From NCBI GenBank assembly GCA_019636535.1, contig JAHBXK010000004.1, forward strand, positions 1 to 64,000: a DNA stretch of 64,000 bases, in the 5' to 3' direction. The translations under genes were made by a program, and so were the position numbers. The notes under the pieces are model-generated. The model was given only the letters and a program-made list of their open reading frames with translations. It made no database searches and was not told the DNA's origin. The DNA is from Phycisphaeraceae bacterium (lineage in GTDB: Bacteria > Planctomycetota > Phycisphaerae > Phycisphaerales > UBA1924). This document shows positions 1 to 8,847 of the stretch, in pieces. Numbering within the stretch: the first letter of the stretch is position 1; every line of letters begins with the position of its first letter.

Positions 1-488
1 GCGCTATACACGCATCACCACTCGCGCCCGCGCCTTCTAACGCGCCCGATCGCGCGCTCTTCAACCCCCTCCCAGATGGGAGCGAGGGTAGGGGGTGGGT
101 TCGCCTTTGCTTGCCTTGCCTTCGGTGGGACATGCGTCCCGCCTGTCCACTTCACCCACCGCTCCACCGCGCAGCGGCTCCAACATGCAGCCCGAGCATG
201 AGCGAGGGCGCGCGCCTTCAGCGCCCGTCCGCGTTCAACCACCCGAATCCAGTCGATTTCCCGAATACCGCTCGCCCGCTCTTCCGCATCCCCTTCTTGC
301 CCCGCCCGCCCGCAGGGCGGACGACCGTTGCCAGGGGCGCTGCGGGTTCGACGCGAGGCGAACACGCAAGCCCCTGGGAAGCAACCCACCACCCCACCTC
401 TTCTCCGTTCTTCTTCAGCAAGTGGGTTGCAGGGGGACTGCAAGTCCCCCTGCACACGGCGGGGTGGCACCGACCGTGACCTCTTCCC
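1..488. other. Repeat-rich stretch upstream of the RHS fragment
   Basis: I see no credible gene here. The open frames on both strands are Pro/Arg-rich and look like high-GC shadows. The stretch holds two dispersed repeats, annotated separately: a diverged hairpin repeat (326-453) and a short repeat (463-521) that ends 13 bases before RHS-like coding begins. This suggests that the missing 5' part of the RHS gene was replaced or deleted. Confidence 0.6.
326..453 (+). repeat. Dispersed hairpin repeat, diverged copy (family A)
   Basis: This copy matches, with divergence, the longer copies at 8848-9003 and 20940-21086. All have a 'gttgccaggg' start, a 'gcgaac...cccctggaa' middle, 'ttcttcagca' and a terminal hairpin. 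The hairpin arms here are GCAGGGGGACT (429-439) and AGTCCCCCTGC (443-453). The other copies have GCAGGGGGGCC and GGCCCCCCTGC. The last three base pairs therefore differ on both arms in a compensatory way, which implies that the stem is maintained. Confidence 0.7.
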
Positions 489-521
489 GTGCCACCGCAC
501 CGCGGCTTTGAGCGGTCGGTG
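463..521 (+). repeat. Short dispersed repeat R, copy 1
   Basis: This 59-base element shares GGTGGCACCGAC, CTTCCCGTGCCACCG and GCGGTCGGTG, in the same order, with bases 3601-3657. It has nested inverted repeats, GTGGCAC with GTGCCAC and CACCGACC with GGTCGGTG, so the RNA could fold. It abuts the truncated start of the RHS coding region. The second copy lies in the same orientation on the far side of the RHS and immunity genes. Confidence 0.7.
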
Positions 522-2324
522 CTCTTTCTGACCAGGCGGTTCGACGGCAACGCCAACTCGAACTACACCAACGGCGGGGGCGAGTTCGACGACGACCGCG
601 AGTTCAACGCGGCCAACGAACTGCTGGGCCGGAACTGGGACGGCACCATGGGATTCGAACGTACGCCCGTCTACGACGACGTGGGCAACCTGACGCACGA
701 CGACACGAACAACTCGGGGGACGGTCTGCGCTATCGCTACGACGTGATGGGCCGCCTGCTGAAGATCGAGACCAACGAGTCGAGCCCGACGATCCTGGCC
801 CAGTTCGAGTACGACGCGAACCACCAGCGGATCTCTTGGACCCACCCCGAGCGGAACGGCGGGAGCCCCGGCCTCCAAGCCACGCGGCACGAAGCCATCT
901 ACGACCACCGCTGGCGGATGATCGAGGTCCGCCGCGACGAGACGCTCGGCGGGCTGAACACGGGGGACGACGAATCGGAGCAGGGGCGGTTCGAGCGGTT
1001 CTACTACCACAACGCGGGGGTTGCCGGTTCCGGGGGTTCGGTGTACATTGACAGCGTGATCGCACGCGACCGGTCCATCGCCATCAAGCCGACCGTCTTG
1101 AACGAGCGGACGTACTACGCCCAGAACTGGCGGGGGGATGTCGTCCAACTCATCCGTCCCGGCGGGGCGCGTGCCGAGGCCAACCGCTACTCGGCCTACG
1201 GCCGACCGTACAACATCTTGGAGGCGGACGTCAACGCCGACGGCGTCGTTGACCTGGCCGACCTGCTCGACTTCCTCGACGATTGGAACACGCACTTCCC
1301 GTCGGCGGCGTACGTGGGGCTGGCGGATTACAACTTCGATGGGGCCGTGGACCTGTCCGACCTGCTCTCCTTCCAGGAGTACTGGAACCCGGACCTGGGC
1401 GTCGCCACCGGCCGGGACGTCCTCACAGCAGGGGAAACGAGGCTCCACGGCGGCAACCGCAAGGGCTACGCCGGGTACGAGCACGAGCCGTGGTGGTACG
1501 AGTTCCCGTTGAGCGGCACGCCGCCGACCGGCGTCCCCAACGCCGAGGCCGGGCCGCTCATGCAACTGGCACGGCACAGGTTCTACCGCGCCGACCTGGG
1601 GACGTGGACACGGAGAGATCCGTTGGGGTATGTGGATGGAATGGGGCTGTATGTTTATACTGTGGGCAATCCACTGATCAAACGCGATCCGCTCGGCATG
1701 ATGTCCCAATCGACTGATCCATGGCTAGAGAAAATACCCGAAGATCCTCAACAAGCGGTGCGATGCTGCGAGTCACTCAAGCGAGACTCGACGTTCGGTT
1801 CGAAGGTATGGGGTGCAACAACTTGTTGTTATGGCAAGCCCGTAATATGTATATTCGACAAGAACATTGATCGACAGTATGCCGATGAGGAATTCAGAAA
1901 AATCTTCAAATCATGTGTAATGCAACACGAGATACAGCACTACCATGATCTGATAGAACAAAATCGATGTGGACCAATTGTACCACGCAACGACCCCGGA
2001 TTTCAACACCCATTCGATATGAAAGATCCAAAAGATCGACGTGACTTTCACTGTTCGGAGTGTCGCGCATATCAGCAATCGTACTGGTGTCTTCAAGCGC
2101 AGAAACACAGGTGTGGACAGTGGCCGGCAGATAAGAGGCACACCGGTAAACGAACTCAATGTCAAAAAAACTACGACGATGCCATGGATGAAGTTATAAA
2201 AAAGAGGCTCGAGCACTGTGGCGCATGTACACCCGTGCCGATACGACCAGGTGATGCTTCGCCACTGCCACACTGGGACCCCATCATGCCATCACGAGAA
2301 CGTGTTTGTGACAGGGGTCTCTAG
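489..2324 (+). CDS. 5'-truncated RHS protein with internal dockerin repeats and C-terminal HExxH toxin-like domain
   Basis: This is the C-terminal part of an RHS/YD-repeat protein. From about residue 16 it reads as YD-type repeats (YDDVGNLTHDD, YRYDVMGRLLKIE, FEYDANHQRISW). It ends in the RHS core signature, FYRADLGTWTRRDPLGYVDG followed by NPLIKRDPLG (about residues 362-402). No typical N-terminal shell precedes it, so it is truncated or an orphan tip. Residues of about 242-303 are two dockerin-like calcium repeats ([17 protein letters not shown] and DYNFDGAVDLSDLLSF) inserted into the core. After DPLG the base composition turns AT-richer and the protein becomes Cys-rich. H480-E-I-Q-H484 is a zincin-like motif, and Glu524 in CSECRAYQ is a possible third ligand. 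In RHS systems this position holds a variable toxin; a metallopeptidase-type toxin is my inference. The first 15 residues, and so the start codon, are doubtful. Confidence 0.75.
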   Translation: MPPHRGFERSVLFLTRRFDGNANSNYTNGGGEFDDDREFNAANELLGRNWDGTMGFERTPVYDDVGNLTHDDTNNSGDGLRYRYDVMGRLLKIETNESSPTILAQFEYDANHQRISWTHPERNGGSPGLQATRHEAIYDHRWRMIEVRRDETLGGLNTGDDESEQGRFERFYYHNAGVAGSGGSVYIDSVIARDRSIAIKPTVLNERTYYAQNWRGDVVQLIRPGGARAEANRYSAYGRPYNILEADVNADGVVDLADLLDFLDDWNTHFPSAAYVGLADYNFDGAVDLSDLLSFQEYWNPDLGVATGRDVLTAGETRLHGGNRKGYAGYEHEPWWYEFPLSGTPPTGVPNAEAGPLMQLARHRFYRADLGTWTRRDPLGYVDGMGLYVYTVGNPLIKRDPLGMMSQSTDPWLEKIPEDPQQAVRCCESLKRDSTFGSKVWGATTCCYGKPVICIFDKNIDRQYADEEFRKIFKSCVMQHEIQHYHDLIEQNRCGPIVPRNDPGFQHPFDMKDPKDRRDFHCSECRAYQQSYWCLQAQKHRCGQWPADKRHTGKRTQCQKNYDDAMDEVIKKRLEHCGACTPVPIRPGDASPLPHWDPIMPSRERVCDRGL

Positions 2325-2371
2325 TCGTTTACTGATTTAGTTGATAACACTTTTGCATCCTGCATGACATT

Positions 2372-3109
2372 GTGTTGAAAAGCCAATACATCAATTCCAT
2401 CCAACTCGCAATCAGTCGCGTCATTATTAAGACCAGACGACAATTGATGATTGGTATGTGTTCGGCCTGTGCCGCAATAGTTATCACAGTGACATGCTGG
2501 TTGTTGCATTCTGCAGATTATGGTTCAGGGTTTGTTGAACAGAGGCACTCACTATACGTATTTCGAACTCCGATGCGACAACCCGCGGGGTCTCGATCGG
2601 TCATTATAACTAATAGAGTACATCGGTACACAAGCTCCGTGAATTCATCGAGTGAAACTTCATCGGTTAGCAGTTACAAATTTAGTCAAATGCCCACTAG
2701 AGAATTGCCGACGTGGATTCCCAAGACATTGCTAGGAACTGATCCGTTGTTACTGCATTCAGATTCGTTCGGATGGCCTATACCTTGGATTAGGAGAACC
2801 CTAGTCTATTGCTGGGCGAAGTCGGATTATATAGTAATAGAGGGCATGGAGTTGCGTTCCAATTCTGATCGCGCAATCGAAGAGAGGGTGATTGCTCCAA
2901 CAAAGATCATTTGGATTAACTTGTTCATCAATATTGTTATCTACCAGACTGCATTGTCTTGCCTAACATGTTTTGTATACGCCATTATCATTAGCTATAG
3001 AGCATCGGGCAATCGATGTTCGGAATGCGGTTACTCAATGGAAGATGCCACTGCCGCAGTTTGTCCGGAATGTGGGACCGAGTGGCTGCTACGAAGTGAA
3101 CTTGGCTGA
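2372..3109 (+). CDS. AT-rich membrane protein with C-terminal zinc ribbon; candidate immunity protein
   Basis: I do not recognise a named family. The gene starts 47 bases after the RHS stop on the same strand, with GTG at 2372 or ATG at 2447. The protein has an N-terminal transmembrane segment (about residues 26-46, IVITVTCWLL), an extracytoplasmic middle, a second hydrophobic segment (about 185-208, CLTCFVYAIIISY) and a two-CxxC zinc ribbon at the end (CSECG...CPECG). Its base composition is much more AT-rich than the surrounding chromosome and matches the RHS tip. Position and composition suggest that it arrived with the toxin tip and protects against it, which is inference. A standalone planctomycete membrane zinc-ribbon protein is the alternative. 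Confidence 0.65.
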   Translation: MLKSQYINSIQLAISRVIIKTRRQLMIGMCSACAAIVITVTCWLLHSADYGSGFVEQRHSLYVFRTPMRQPAGSRSVIITNRVHRYTSSVNSSSETSSVSSYKFSQMPTRELPTWIPKTLLGTDPLLLHSDSFGWPIPWIRRTLVYCWAKSDYIVIEGMELRSNSDRAIEERVIAPTKIIWINLFINIVIYQTALSCLTCFVYAIIISYRASGNRCSECGYSMEDATAAVCPECGTEWLLRSELG

Positions 3110-3170
3110 CCTGAAATCTCGATGATCCCATATGTGGGCGGGGTGGCATCACCAAACAGCCTTCAAGTGC

Positions 3171-3221
3171 CACCACCGTCGGCGAGCGCCCCCTCTTCAA
3201 GATCACCGAGCGACGGTGGTG
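3171..3221. repeat. Inverted repeat downstream of the candidate immunity gene
   Basis: CACCACCGTCG (3171-3181) is an exact reverse complement of CGACGGTGGTG (3211-3221), separated by 29 bases. It lies 60 bases beyond the stop of the AT-rich membrane gene. It may be a terminator or another repeat-family hairpin, but no T-run follows it. Confidence 0.5.
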
Positions 3222-3417
3222 CCGTCCCGCCCATCACGCGCCGTCCGACCTCCAGACCCCACCGTCCCATCTTCTGAAAAGGGGTGCGGGGGAAGGTAGC
3301 GTCCGGGTAGCGTCCGTCAAGTTGCGCACATTGCCAAAGAGGTTCTCCCAAGGAAGGTTCTTCCCGCCGCTGGCCGGAGGGGCGTAGCCCCGGAGGCTCA
3401 GCGGCGGGCGCGGCTCA
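3222..3417. other. Intergenic, no gene seen
   Basis: I see no coding signal. The stretch includes a 'ggaggggcgtagccccgga' palindromic segment near 3376-3394. It resembles the 'agccccggaggggcg' start of the direct repeats at 9218 and 9365. Confidence 0.4.
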
Positions 3418-3597
3418 CGCGGCCGCGGCCGTCCGTTCCGTCGTCGTCGCCGGCTCGGTCAGCAACCGCTCCCGCAGCCGGTTCATGTCCAGGTACCTCC
3501 GCGTGCCCCACCTGGTCCCCGCCACGTGACGCAGCCGGGCGGCGACCAGCATCAACGCCGACTGTCCGTCAGGGAACGCCCCCACCACGCGCGTCTG
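3418..3597 (-). pseudogene. IS256-type (mutator) transposase, C-terminal remnant
   Basis: The minus strand reads RVVGAFPDGQSALMLVAARL, then RHVAGTRWGTRRYLDMNRL and a short tail to a stop. This is the characteristic C-terminal end of IS256/mutator transposases (VGxFPDxxSALML...LRHVAGTxWGxxRYL). Only about 60 residues remain. The catalytic part is absent, and upstream the frame runs into the short dispersed repeat at 3601-3657 and then antisense to the MATE gene. No terminal inverted repeat was recognised. Confidence 0.75.
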
Positions 3598-3600
3598 GCA

Positions 3601-3657
3601 GGTGGCACCGACTGCGAACACTTCCCGTGCCACCGATCCGCGCTCTGGCGGTCGGTG
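3601..3657 (+). repeat. Short dispersed repeat R, copy 2
   Basis: This is a second copy of the element at 463-521, in the same orientation. It shares GGTGGCACCGAC, CTTCCCGTGCCACCG and GCGGTCGGTG. It abuts the truncated transposase end, as copy 1 abuts the truncated RHS gene. The two copies bracket the RHS tip and its AT-rich neighbour as direct repeats about 3.1 kb apart. Confidence 0.7.
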
Positions 3658-3764
3658 ATCTTGGCTTTCGTATCTCGCAGCGGAACGGCATCCCCCCGAT
3701 CCATTCCGCGACCCGACTGCGCCCGCGTATAGCCCTTTGATCGAATCGGCTCTAATCGGCTCCG

Positions 3765-5498
3765 TTACCGGCTCTCCGGCCCAAACGCCCCCACCATCCC
3801 GTCCACAGGCTCCACCGGCACCTGCGACAGCACGCTCGGCCGCGCCGTCTCCCCGTCCGCGCTCACGCCCGCCCCCACCCCGCCCCCCTCGCTCTTCTTG
3901 AGCAACTCCATCGTCTTCCACTTCCCGCTCAGGAACCGCGCCAGAATCGCCAGCGACAGCACCGCGATGTACACCGCCGCCGCCACCCACGGCCCAACCG
4001 CCCCCAGCCCCGGCACAAACTCAACCAGCGCCAACCCGCCGCCCACGATCACCGTCCAACTCAGCGCCAGCGTCACCACCCCCACCCACACCGTGTCCCC
4101 CGCGCCGCGCAGCGCCCCCGACAGCGTCATCGCCACCGCGTCGAACACCTGAAACGCCGCCGTCAAAATCAGGAACTTCCCGCCGAGCGTGATCAGCAGC
4201 GCGCGCGTCTCCTCCGGCGTCTGCGGCTCGATGAACAACTCCACCATCGGCCGCCGGAACACCACGAAGCACACCGCGCACAAACCCATGTACCCGAGCG
4301 CAAGCCCAAGCCCCGCCCACGCGCGGTGCGCCGCCAGGTCCGGCCTCCCAGCCCCAAGGCACTTCCCCACCGTCGCCGTGATCGCGATCGACAGCCCCAC
4401 CGCCGGCATGAAACTCAGCGTCATCCACTGGTGCGCGATCCACCCCGCCGTCGAGTTCTCCGACCCGAACTTCCCCACCAGGTACACCATGAAGAACGCC
4501 CAGCAGATCATCTCGTTGCCAAACATCAGCCCCGCCGGCCAGCCGATCCGCAGCAAGTCCCGCACGTGCGGCACGCTCGGCCGCCACGAGTCGCGCGTCC
4601 GATACCGCCGCTGATACTTCGCGGACAAAAACACCGCGAGCGGAATCCCCAACTCCAGCAGCGTCGCCAAGAGCGTCCCGAAGGCGGCCCCCGCGATCCC
4701 CATCTCCGGAATCCCGAGCGCCCCCGCCACCGGCGCCGTCACCGACGACACCGCTTCCAGCATCGCATCCACCGGCGTGTCACGCCACGCCGGCACGCGC
4801 GGCCCGTAGATCAACAACGCGTTGAAAAACAGGTTCGCCACGTTCCCCAGCACCGTCGCGATCAGCACCACCCCCGGCCGGTGCATCCCGTAAAAATACT
4901 GCGAGATCGCCCGCGTGCACAGCGTCAACGCAGCGCCGAACATCAGGATCCGCCCGTACGTCCCCGCCAGCCGGTCGCGCTCCACCACCAGCGCCAGCGC
5001 CTCACCCCCCGCCTCCGTGATCGACGACGGCCGGATCGCCTCGAAAATCCACGGCAGCACAAACGCCACCGGCACCAGCACCGCCACCCAGAACGCAAGC
5101 CCAGTCCAGATCCCCGCCCACGCGTACGCGGGCGCTCGCTCCGGCTTCCCCGCGCCCAGGTTCTGCGCCACGTACGTGTTGATCACCGTCAACACGCCCA
5201 TCGCGATCGCGATCAGCACGAACGCCGCGAGCCCCCCGTTCCCCTGCGCCCCAACATAGATCGGCTCCGGCCCGATCCGCGACACCATCAACTTGTCGAT
5301 GAACTGCATCAGCGTGTACGACGTCATCGTCGCGATCGTCGGCGCAGCGATCACCAGGAGGTCGCGAACCGCCGACCGCGCACCCACCACCACCGGCGCC
5401 GATCCTCCCGACCCGCCGGTCGTTTGCCCCGCCTCAGCGTGATTCGAACCACCCTCCCGACCCTCCCGGCCGGGCGGCGGCATTCCTTCACCAGACAT
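3765..5498 (-). CDS. MATE family efflux transporter
   Basis: This is a multidrug and toxic compound extrusion type membrane transporter that exports organic compounds using a sodium or proton gradient. The protein is 577 residues with about twelve hydrophobic segments. The first follows a Gly/Ser-rich N-terminus (RDLLVIAAPTIATMTSYTLM). The MATE-like stretches FIDKLMVSRIG, NTYVAQNLGAGKPE and, in the second half, ITATVGKCLGAGRPDLA mark the two pseudo-symmetric halves. I place the start at ATG 5498, preceded by GAAGAG, rather than at an upstream GTG (5552). It is longer than a typical MATE protein (about 450) because of N- and C-terminal hydrophilic extensions. The substrate cannot be deduced, and no regulator is adjacent. 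Confidence 0.88.
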   Translation of the reverse strand: MSGEGMPPPGREGREGGSNHAEAGQTTGGSGGSAPVVVGARSAVRDLLVIAAPTIATMTSYTLMQFIDKLMVSRIGPEPIYVGAQGNGGLAAFVLIAIAMGVLTVINTYVAQNLGAGKPERAPAYAWAGIWTGLAFWVAVLVPVAFVLPWIFEAIRPSSITEAGGEALALVVERDRLAGTYGRILMFGAALTLCTRAISQYFYGMHRPGVVLIATVLGNVANLFFNALLIYGPRVPAWRDTPVDAMLEAVSSVTAPVAGALGIPEMGIAGAAFGTLLATLLELGIPLAVFLSAKYQRRYRTRDSWRPSVPHVRDLLRIGWPAGLMFGNEMICWAFFMVYLVGKFGSENSTAGWIAHQWMTLSFMPAVGLSIAITATVGKCLGAGRPDLAAHRAWAGLGLALGYMGLCAVCFVVFRRPMVELFIEPQTPEETRALLITLGGKFLILTAAFQVFDAVAMTLSGALRGAGDTVWVGVVTLALSWTVIVGGGLALVEFVPGLGAVGPWVAAAVYIAVLSLAILARFLSGKWKTMELLKKSEGGGVGAGVSADGETARPSVLSQVPVEPVDGMVGAFGPESR

Positions 5499-5689
5499 GC
5501 TCTTCAACTCTTCGAGTAAGACAACGCCCGCGCCACCCGCGCGGTCGCGCACGCGGCGACCACGCTCCGCCGCGACACCATCGTAGGTTCAACCCTACCG
5601 CCCGCCCCCTCAAAGGATGCTCATTCCCGCACCCGCCCGTTCACCCGCGCGCGAACGCACACCGCCCCGCGCTGCGCCCGCTCACACGC

Positions 5690-8600
5690 TCACACGCGCT
5701 GCCGACCCGTGCTCGGCCGCGTCTGCACGTCGAACGGCGGCTCATCCTCCCCGTCATCGTCATCCTCGCCCTCCCCCTCCTCCTCAAACTCTTCGTCCCC
5801 TTCCTCCTCAAGCTCGTCCACCAACTCCCCTTCCTCCACGTCCTCCTCTTCATCCGCCGCGCGCGCCCGGCCGTTCACCACCGCCTGCGTCACCTCCAGC
5901 GTCTCTCCCGTCGTCGGGTGCGTGTTCAACGCACCCCCGCCCTCCGCGTCCGCCTGCGCCTGCGCCTTGATCGCGTGCCACTCCTCCAGCGTCATGATCA
6001 CGTCGCGCGACACCGTCCCCTTGTGCCCGCCCAGGATCCCCGCCTCTCCCATCATCTCGATCAGCCGCGCCGACCGCGTGTACCCGATCGCCAGCCGACG
6101 CTGAAGCATCGACACGCTCCCGCGCCCCGACTCGATCACCGCCTCCACCGCCTCGTCAAACAGCGGGTCCTCCTGCGCGGCGGAGAATCCGTCACGCTTC
6201 GCTCCAGCCTCCTCCGCCTGCGCCGCCGTCATCCCCGCGCGGATCTGCATCAGACTCCGCTCAAAGCTCGGCGCCGCAACGTCCCGCAGGAACCTCGCTA
6301 CCTTCCGGATCTCCCGATCGTCCACCAGCGTCCCCTGCGAACGCGTCAGCTTGCTGCTCCGCGGCGACAGATACAACATGTCACCCTGCCCAAGCAGCAA
6401 CTCGCCGCCCTTCTGATCCAGCACAATCCGCGAGTCCATCCCGCTCGCCACCTTGAAGCACAGCCGCCCCGGCATGTTGCTCTTGATCAACCCCGTCACC
6501 ACGTTCGCCTGCGGACGCTGCGTCGCCAGGATCAGGTGCATCCCCACCGCGCGCGCCTTCTGCGCAATCCGAACGATCGCGTGCTCGACCTCCTTGTTCG
6601 TCATCATCAGGTCCGCAAGCTCGTCGATCACGAACACCATGTACGGCAGCTTGCGCGGAACCCGCGCCTCCTCCTCCGGCGTCGTGATGTTCAGCCGGTC
6701 CTTCAGCTCCTCCCAGTCCAGCCCGTTGTAGCTCCCGATGTCCCGGCACCCCGCCTCCGCCAGCAGCTCGTACCGCTCGTCCATCTTCGCAACGGCCCAC
6801 TCCAGGATCGCCGCGGCCTTGGCCATCTCCGTCACCACCGGGCACATCAGGTGCGGAATGTCCTTGAACTGGCTCAGCTCCACCATCTTCGGATCGACCA
6901 GCACCAGCTTCAGCTCGTTCGGCTTCTTCGTGTACAGGAACGACATGATGATCGTGTTCATGCACACGCTCTTGCCGGACCCCGTCGTCCCCGCGATCAG
7001 GATGTGCGGCATCGTCGCAAGGTCCGCGATCAGCGGCTCTCCGCTCGCGTCCTTCCCGAGGAACATCGGCAGCGCCATCTTCGAGTGAATGTCCCCGCGC
7101 GTCATCAGCTCCTTCAGCCGGACCTTCTCCTTCTGCGCGTTCGGAACCTCAACCCCCACCGTGTCACGCCCCGCCGTGTTCGGAACGATCCGGATGTTCA
7201 CGCTCTTGAGCGCTCGCGCCAGATCGCTCGCCACCGCCTGCAACACCGACACCTTCGTCCCCGGCGCAAGCCGAACCTCGTACAGCGTGATCACCGGCCC
7301 CGACTCAACGCCCACCACCTCCCCATCGATCCGATACTCCTTCAGCGCACGCTCCAGCGCTTCGGCCTGCTCGCGCACAAACACCTCGATCGTCTGCGAG
7401 AACCCTTCCTCCGGCTCCTCCAGCAGATCCAACCCGGGGAACCGATACCCCTCCAGGTTCATCGGCGTCGATCCGCCCCCGCGACCGTCCCCAGCCTCCG
7501 CCTTCTCCCCAAACCCCTGCTGCACTTCCTTCAGATCCTCCTCCGTCGCCGCGCGCCGTTCCTTCGCCGCAAACCGCACCGGCAGCTTCGCGATCTTCGC
7601 CCGCAACTGCTCCGGATCGAACGACTTCGCCCCGCCCTCCGCCCCCGCATCCGCCCCCGCTCCCGTCATCGCCGCGTCCGGGTCCTCAACCACGTCCTCC
7701 ACGCCGCCGCGCGCGTTCGGATCACCCACCGACAGCCCACCTCCCGCCGGGTCGAACAGCGACGGATCGTCCTCCCCCTCCTGCATCCCTCCGCGCGCCG
7801 GCCGCGCCACCGCCACGCCACCAATCCCGCCCGCGCCCATCCTCCGCACCGGCCCCGCACCCCCCGGCCTCCTCCCCCCCACCCCACCAACACCACCAAG
7901 CACACGCGTCGTCGCCGATTCCCCAACGTCCGGCAACTCCGCATCATCCGTCAAGTCGTCCGGCCGATACCCGCCCGCCCCCATCACACGCCGACGCATC
8001 TCCTCACGCGTCAACTTCGCCTGCTCACGCTTCAGCGCGGCCGCCCTCGCCGCCGCCACCGCATACCGACCGCCCGTCCGCGCCCCGGCAAACAACAACC
8101 GCCCCGTCCACGCCGCCACGATCAACGCCCACACGTCCAACGCCACCACCGCTCCGACACACAACCCAAGCAGCAGCGCCAGCACGCTCCCCACCGTCGA
8201 GAAACTCTCCACCAACTTCCCGCCACCCACCGTCCCCACCAATCCCCCCGGCAGCATCGGCACCGGCCCGCTCGTCGGAAGCCACACCGCCTGCAACCCC
8301 GACACCGCGCACGCCATCATCGCTGCGCCCACAAACCTGATCGGGATCTGCGTCACCCCGCGCCCCGTCACCGTCACACCCAGCGCCAGCGCCGTCAACG
8401 CCACCAGCACCCACGCCCCGTGCCCCAGAAGCGTGAACCCGTAGTGCGCCACCACCGCCCCCGCCTTCCCGCACAGGTTCGCCACCGACACGTTGTGCGG
8501 AACCACCGACGTCCCCGGCGCATCCGCCGGCGAGTAGCTGAACAGACTCAACGTCACAAACGCCCACACCACCGCGCACGCCAGCCACGCCACGCGCTTC

Positions 8601-8827
8601 CACGCCACCGACGCGTCCGGCCCACCCGCCGCCTTCACCCCTTCGCGCGCGCTGCGCCCACGCCCACCCCCCTCCGTCCCCGCACCCTCTCCGCCCCGCC
8701 GCCCCCCGGCGGTCGATCCCGAGGTGGTGCGGGCAGCCCTGGCGCGCGGCACCGCACGCCCCGAAACGGTGGAACCTTCGGTAATCACAGGGGATGGATA
8801 TCGGCATCCCTTGCGCGTCCCGGCCAA
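5690..8827 (-). CDS. ftsK: DNA translocase FtsK/SpoIIIE
   Basis: This is a septum-anchored hexameric DNA pump that clears and helps unlink chromosome termini at division. About four transmembrane segments lie at residues 75-260 (from VAWLACAVVWAFVTLSLF). A long Gly/Ala-rich linker follows. The motor domain has Walker A GTTGSGKSV near residue 614 and Walker B LKLVLVDPKM near 642, then LATQRPQANVVTGLIKSNMP. The winged-helix gamma domain (SMLQRRLAIGYTRSARLIEMM) that reads orienting DNA motifs is at about 890-955. A very acidic tail of about 60 residues ends the protein. At 1045 residues it is within the family range. The start is uncertain: TTG 8827 and GTG 8788 are both possible and neither has a convincing ribosome site. 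A long dispersed repeat begins about 20 bases upstream. Confidence 0.93.
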   Translation of the reverse strand: MAGTRKGCRYPSPVITEGSTVSGRAVPRARAARTTSGSTAGGRRGGEGAGTEGGGRGRSAREGVKAAGGPDASVAWKRVAWLACAVVWAFVTLSLFSYSPADAPGTSVVPHNVSVANLCGKAGAVVAHYGFTLLGHGAWVLVALTALALGVTVTGRGVTQIPIRFVGAAMMACAVSGLQAVWLPTSGPVPMLPGGLVGTVGGGKLVESFSTVGSVLALLLGLCVGAVVALDVWALIVAAWTGRLLFAGARTGGRYAVAAARAAALKREQAKLTREEMRRRVMGAGGYRPDDLTDDAELPDVGESATTRVLGGVGGVGGRRPGGAGPVRRMGAGGIGGVAVARPARGGMQEGEDDPSLFDPAGGGLSVGDPNARGGVEDVVEDPDAAMTGAGADAGAEGGAKSFDPEQLRAKIAKLPVRFAAKERRAATEEDLKEVQQGFGEKAEAGDGRGGGSTPMNLEGYRFPGLDLLEEPEEGFSQTIEVFVREQAEALERALKEYRIDGEVVGVESGPVITLYEVRLAPGTKVSVLQAVASDLARALKSVNIRIVPNTAGRDTVGVEVPNAQKEKVRLKELMTRGDIHSKMALPMFLGKDASGEPLIADLATMPHILIAGTTGSGKSVCMNTIIMSFLYTKKPNELKLVLVDPKMVELSQFKDIPHLMCPVVTEMAKAAAILEWAVAKMDERYELLAEAGCRDIGSYNGLDWEELKDRLNITTPEEEARVPRKLPYMVFVIDELADLMMTNKEVEHAIVRIAQKARAVGMHLILATQRPQANVVTGLIKSNMPGRLCFKVASGMDSRIVLDQKGGELLLGQGDMLYLSPRSSKLTRSQGTLVDDREIRKVARFLRDVAAPSFERSLMQIRAGMTAAQAEEAGAKRDGFSAAQEDPLFDEAVEAVIESGRGSVSMLQRRLAIGYTRSARLIEMMGEAGILGGHKGTVSRDVIMTLEEWHAIKAQAQADAEGGGALNTHPTTGETLEVTQAVVNGRARAADEEEDVEEGELVDELEEEGDEEFEEEGEGEDDDDGEDEPPFDVQTRPSTGRQRV

Positions 8828-8847
8828 GTTTCACACCCACTCCCTGC

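Noticed and set aside
15-1709. A 564-residue open frame on the minus strand opposite the RHS gene
   Set aside because: It is Pro/Arg/Val-rich, without motifs, and lies opposite clear RHS sequence; a high-GC shadow.
3610-3990. Continuation of the transposase frame upstream of 3600
   Set aside because: It runs through a dispersed repeat and then antisense to the MATE gene; only 3418-3597 looks like transposase.
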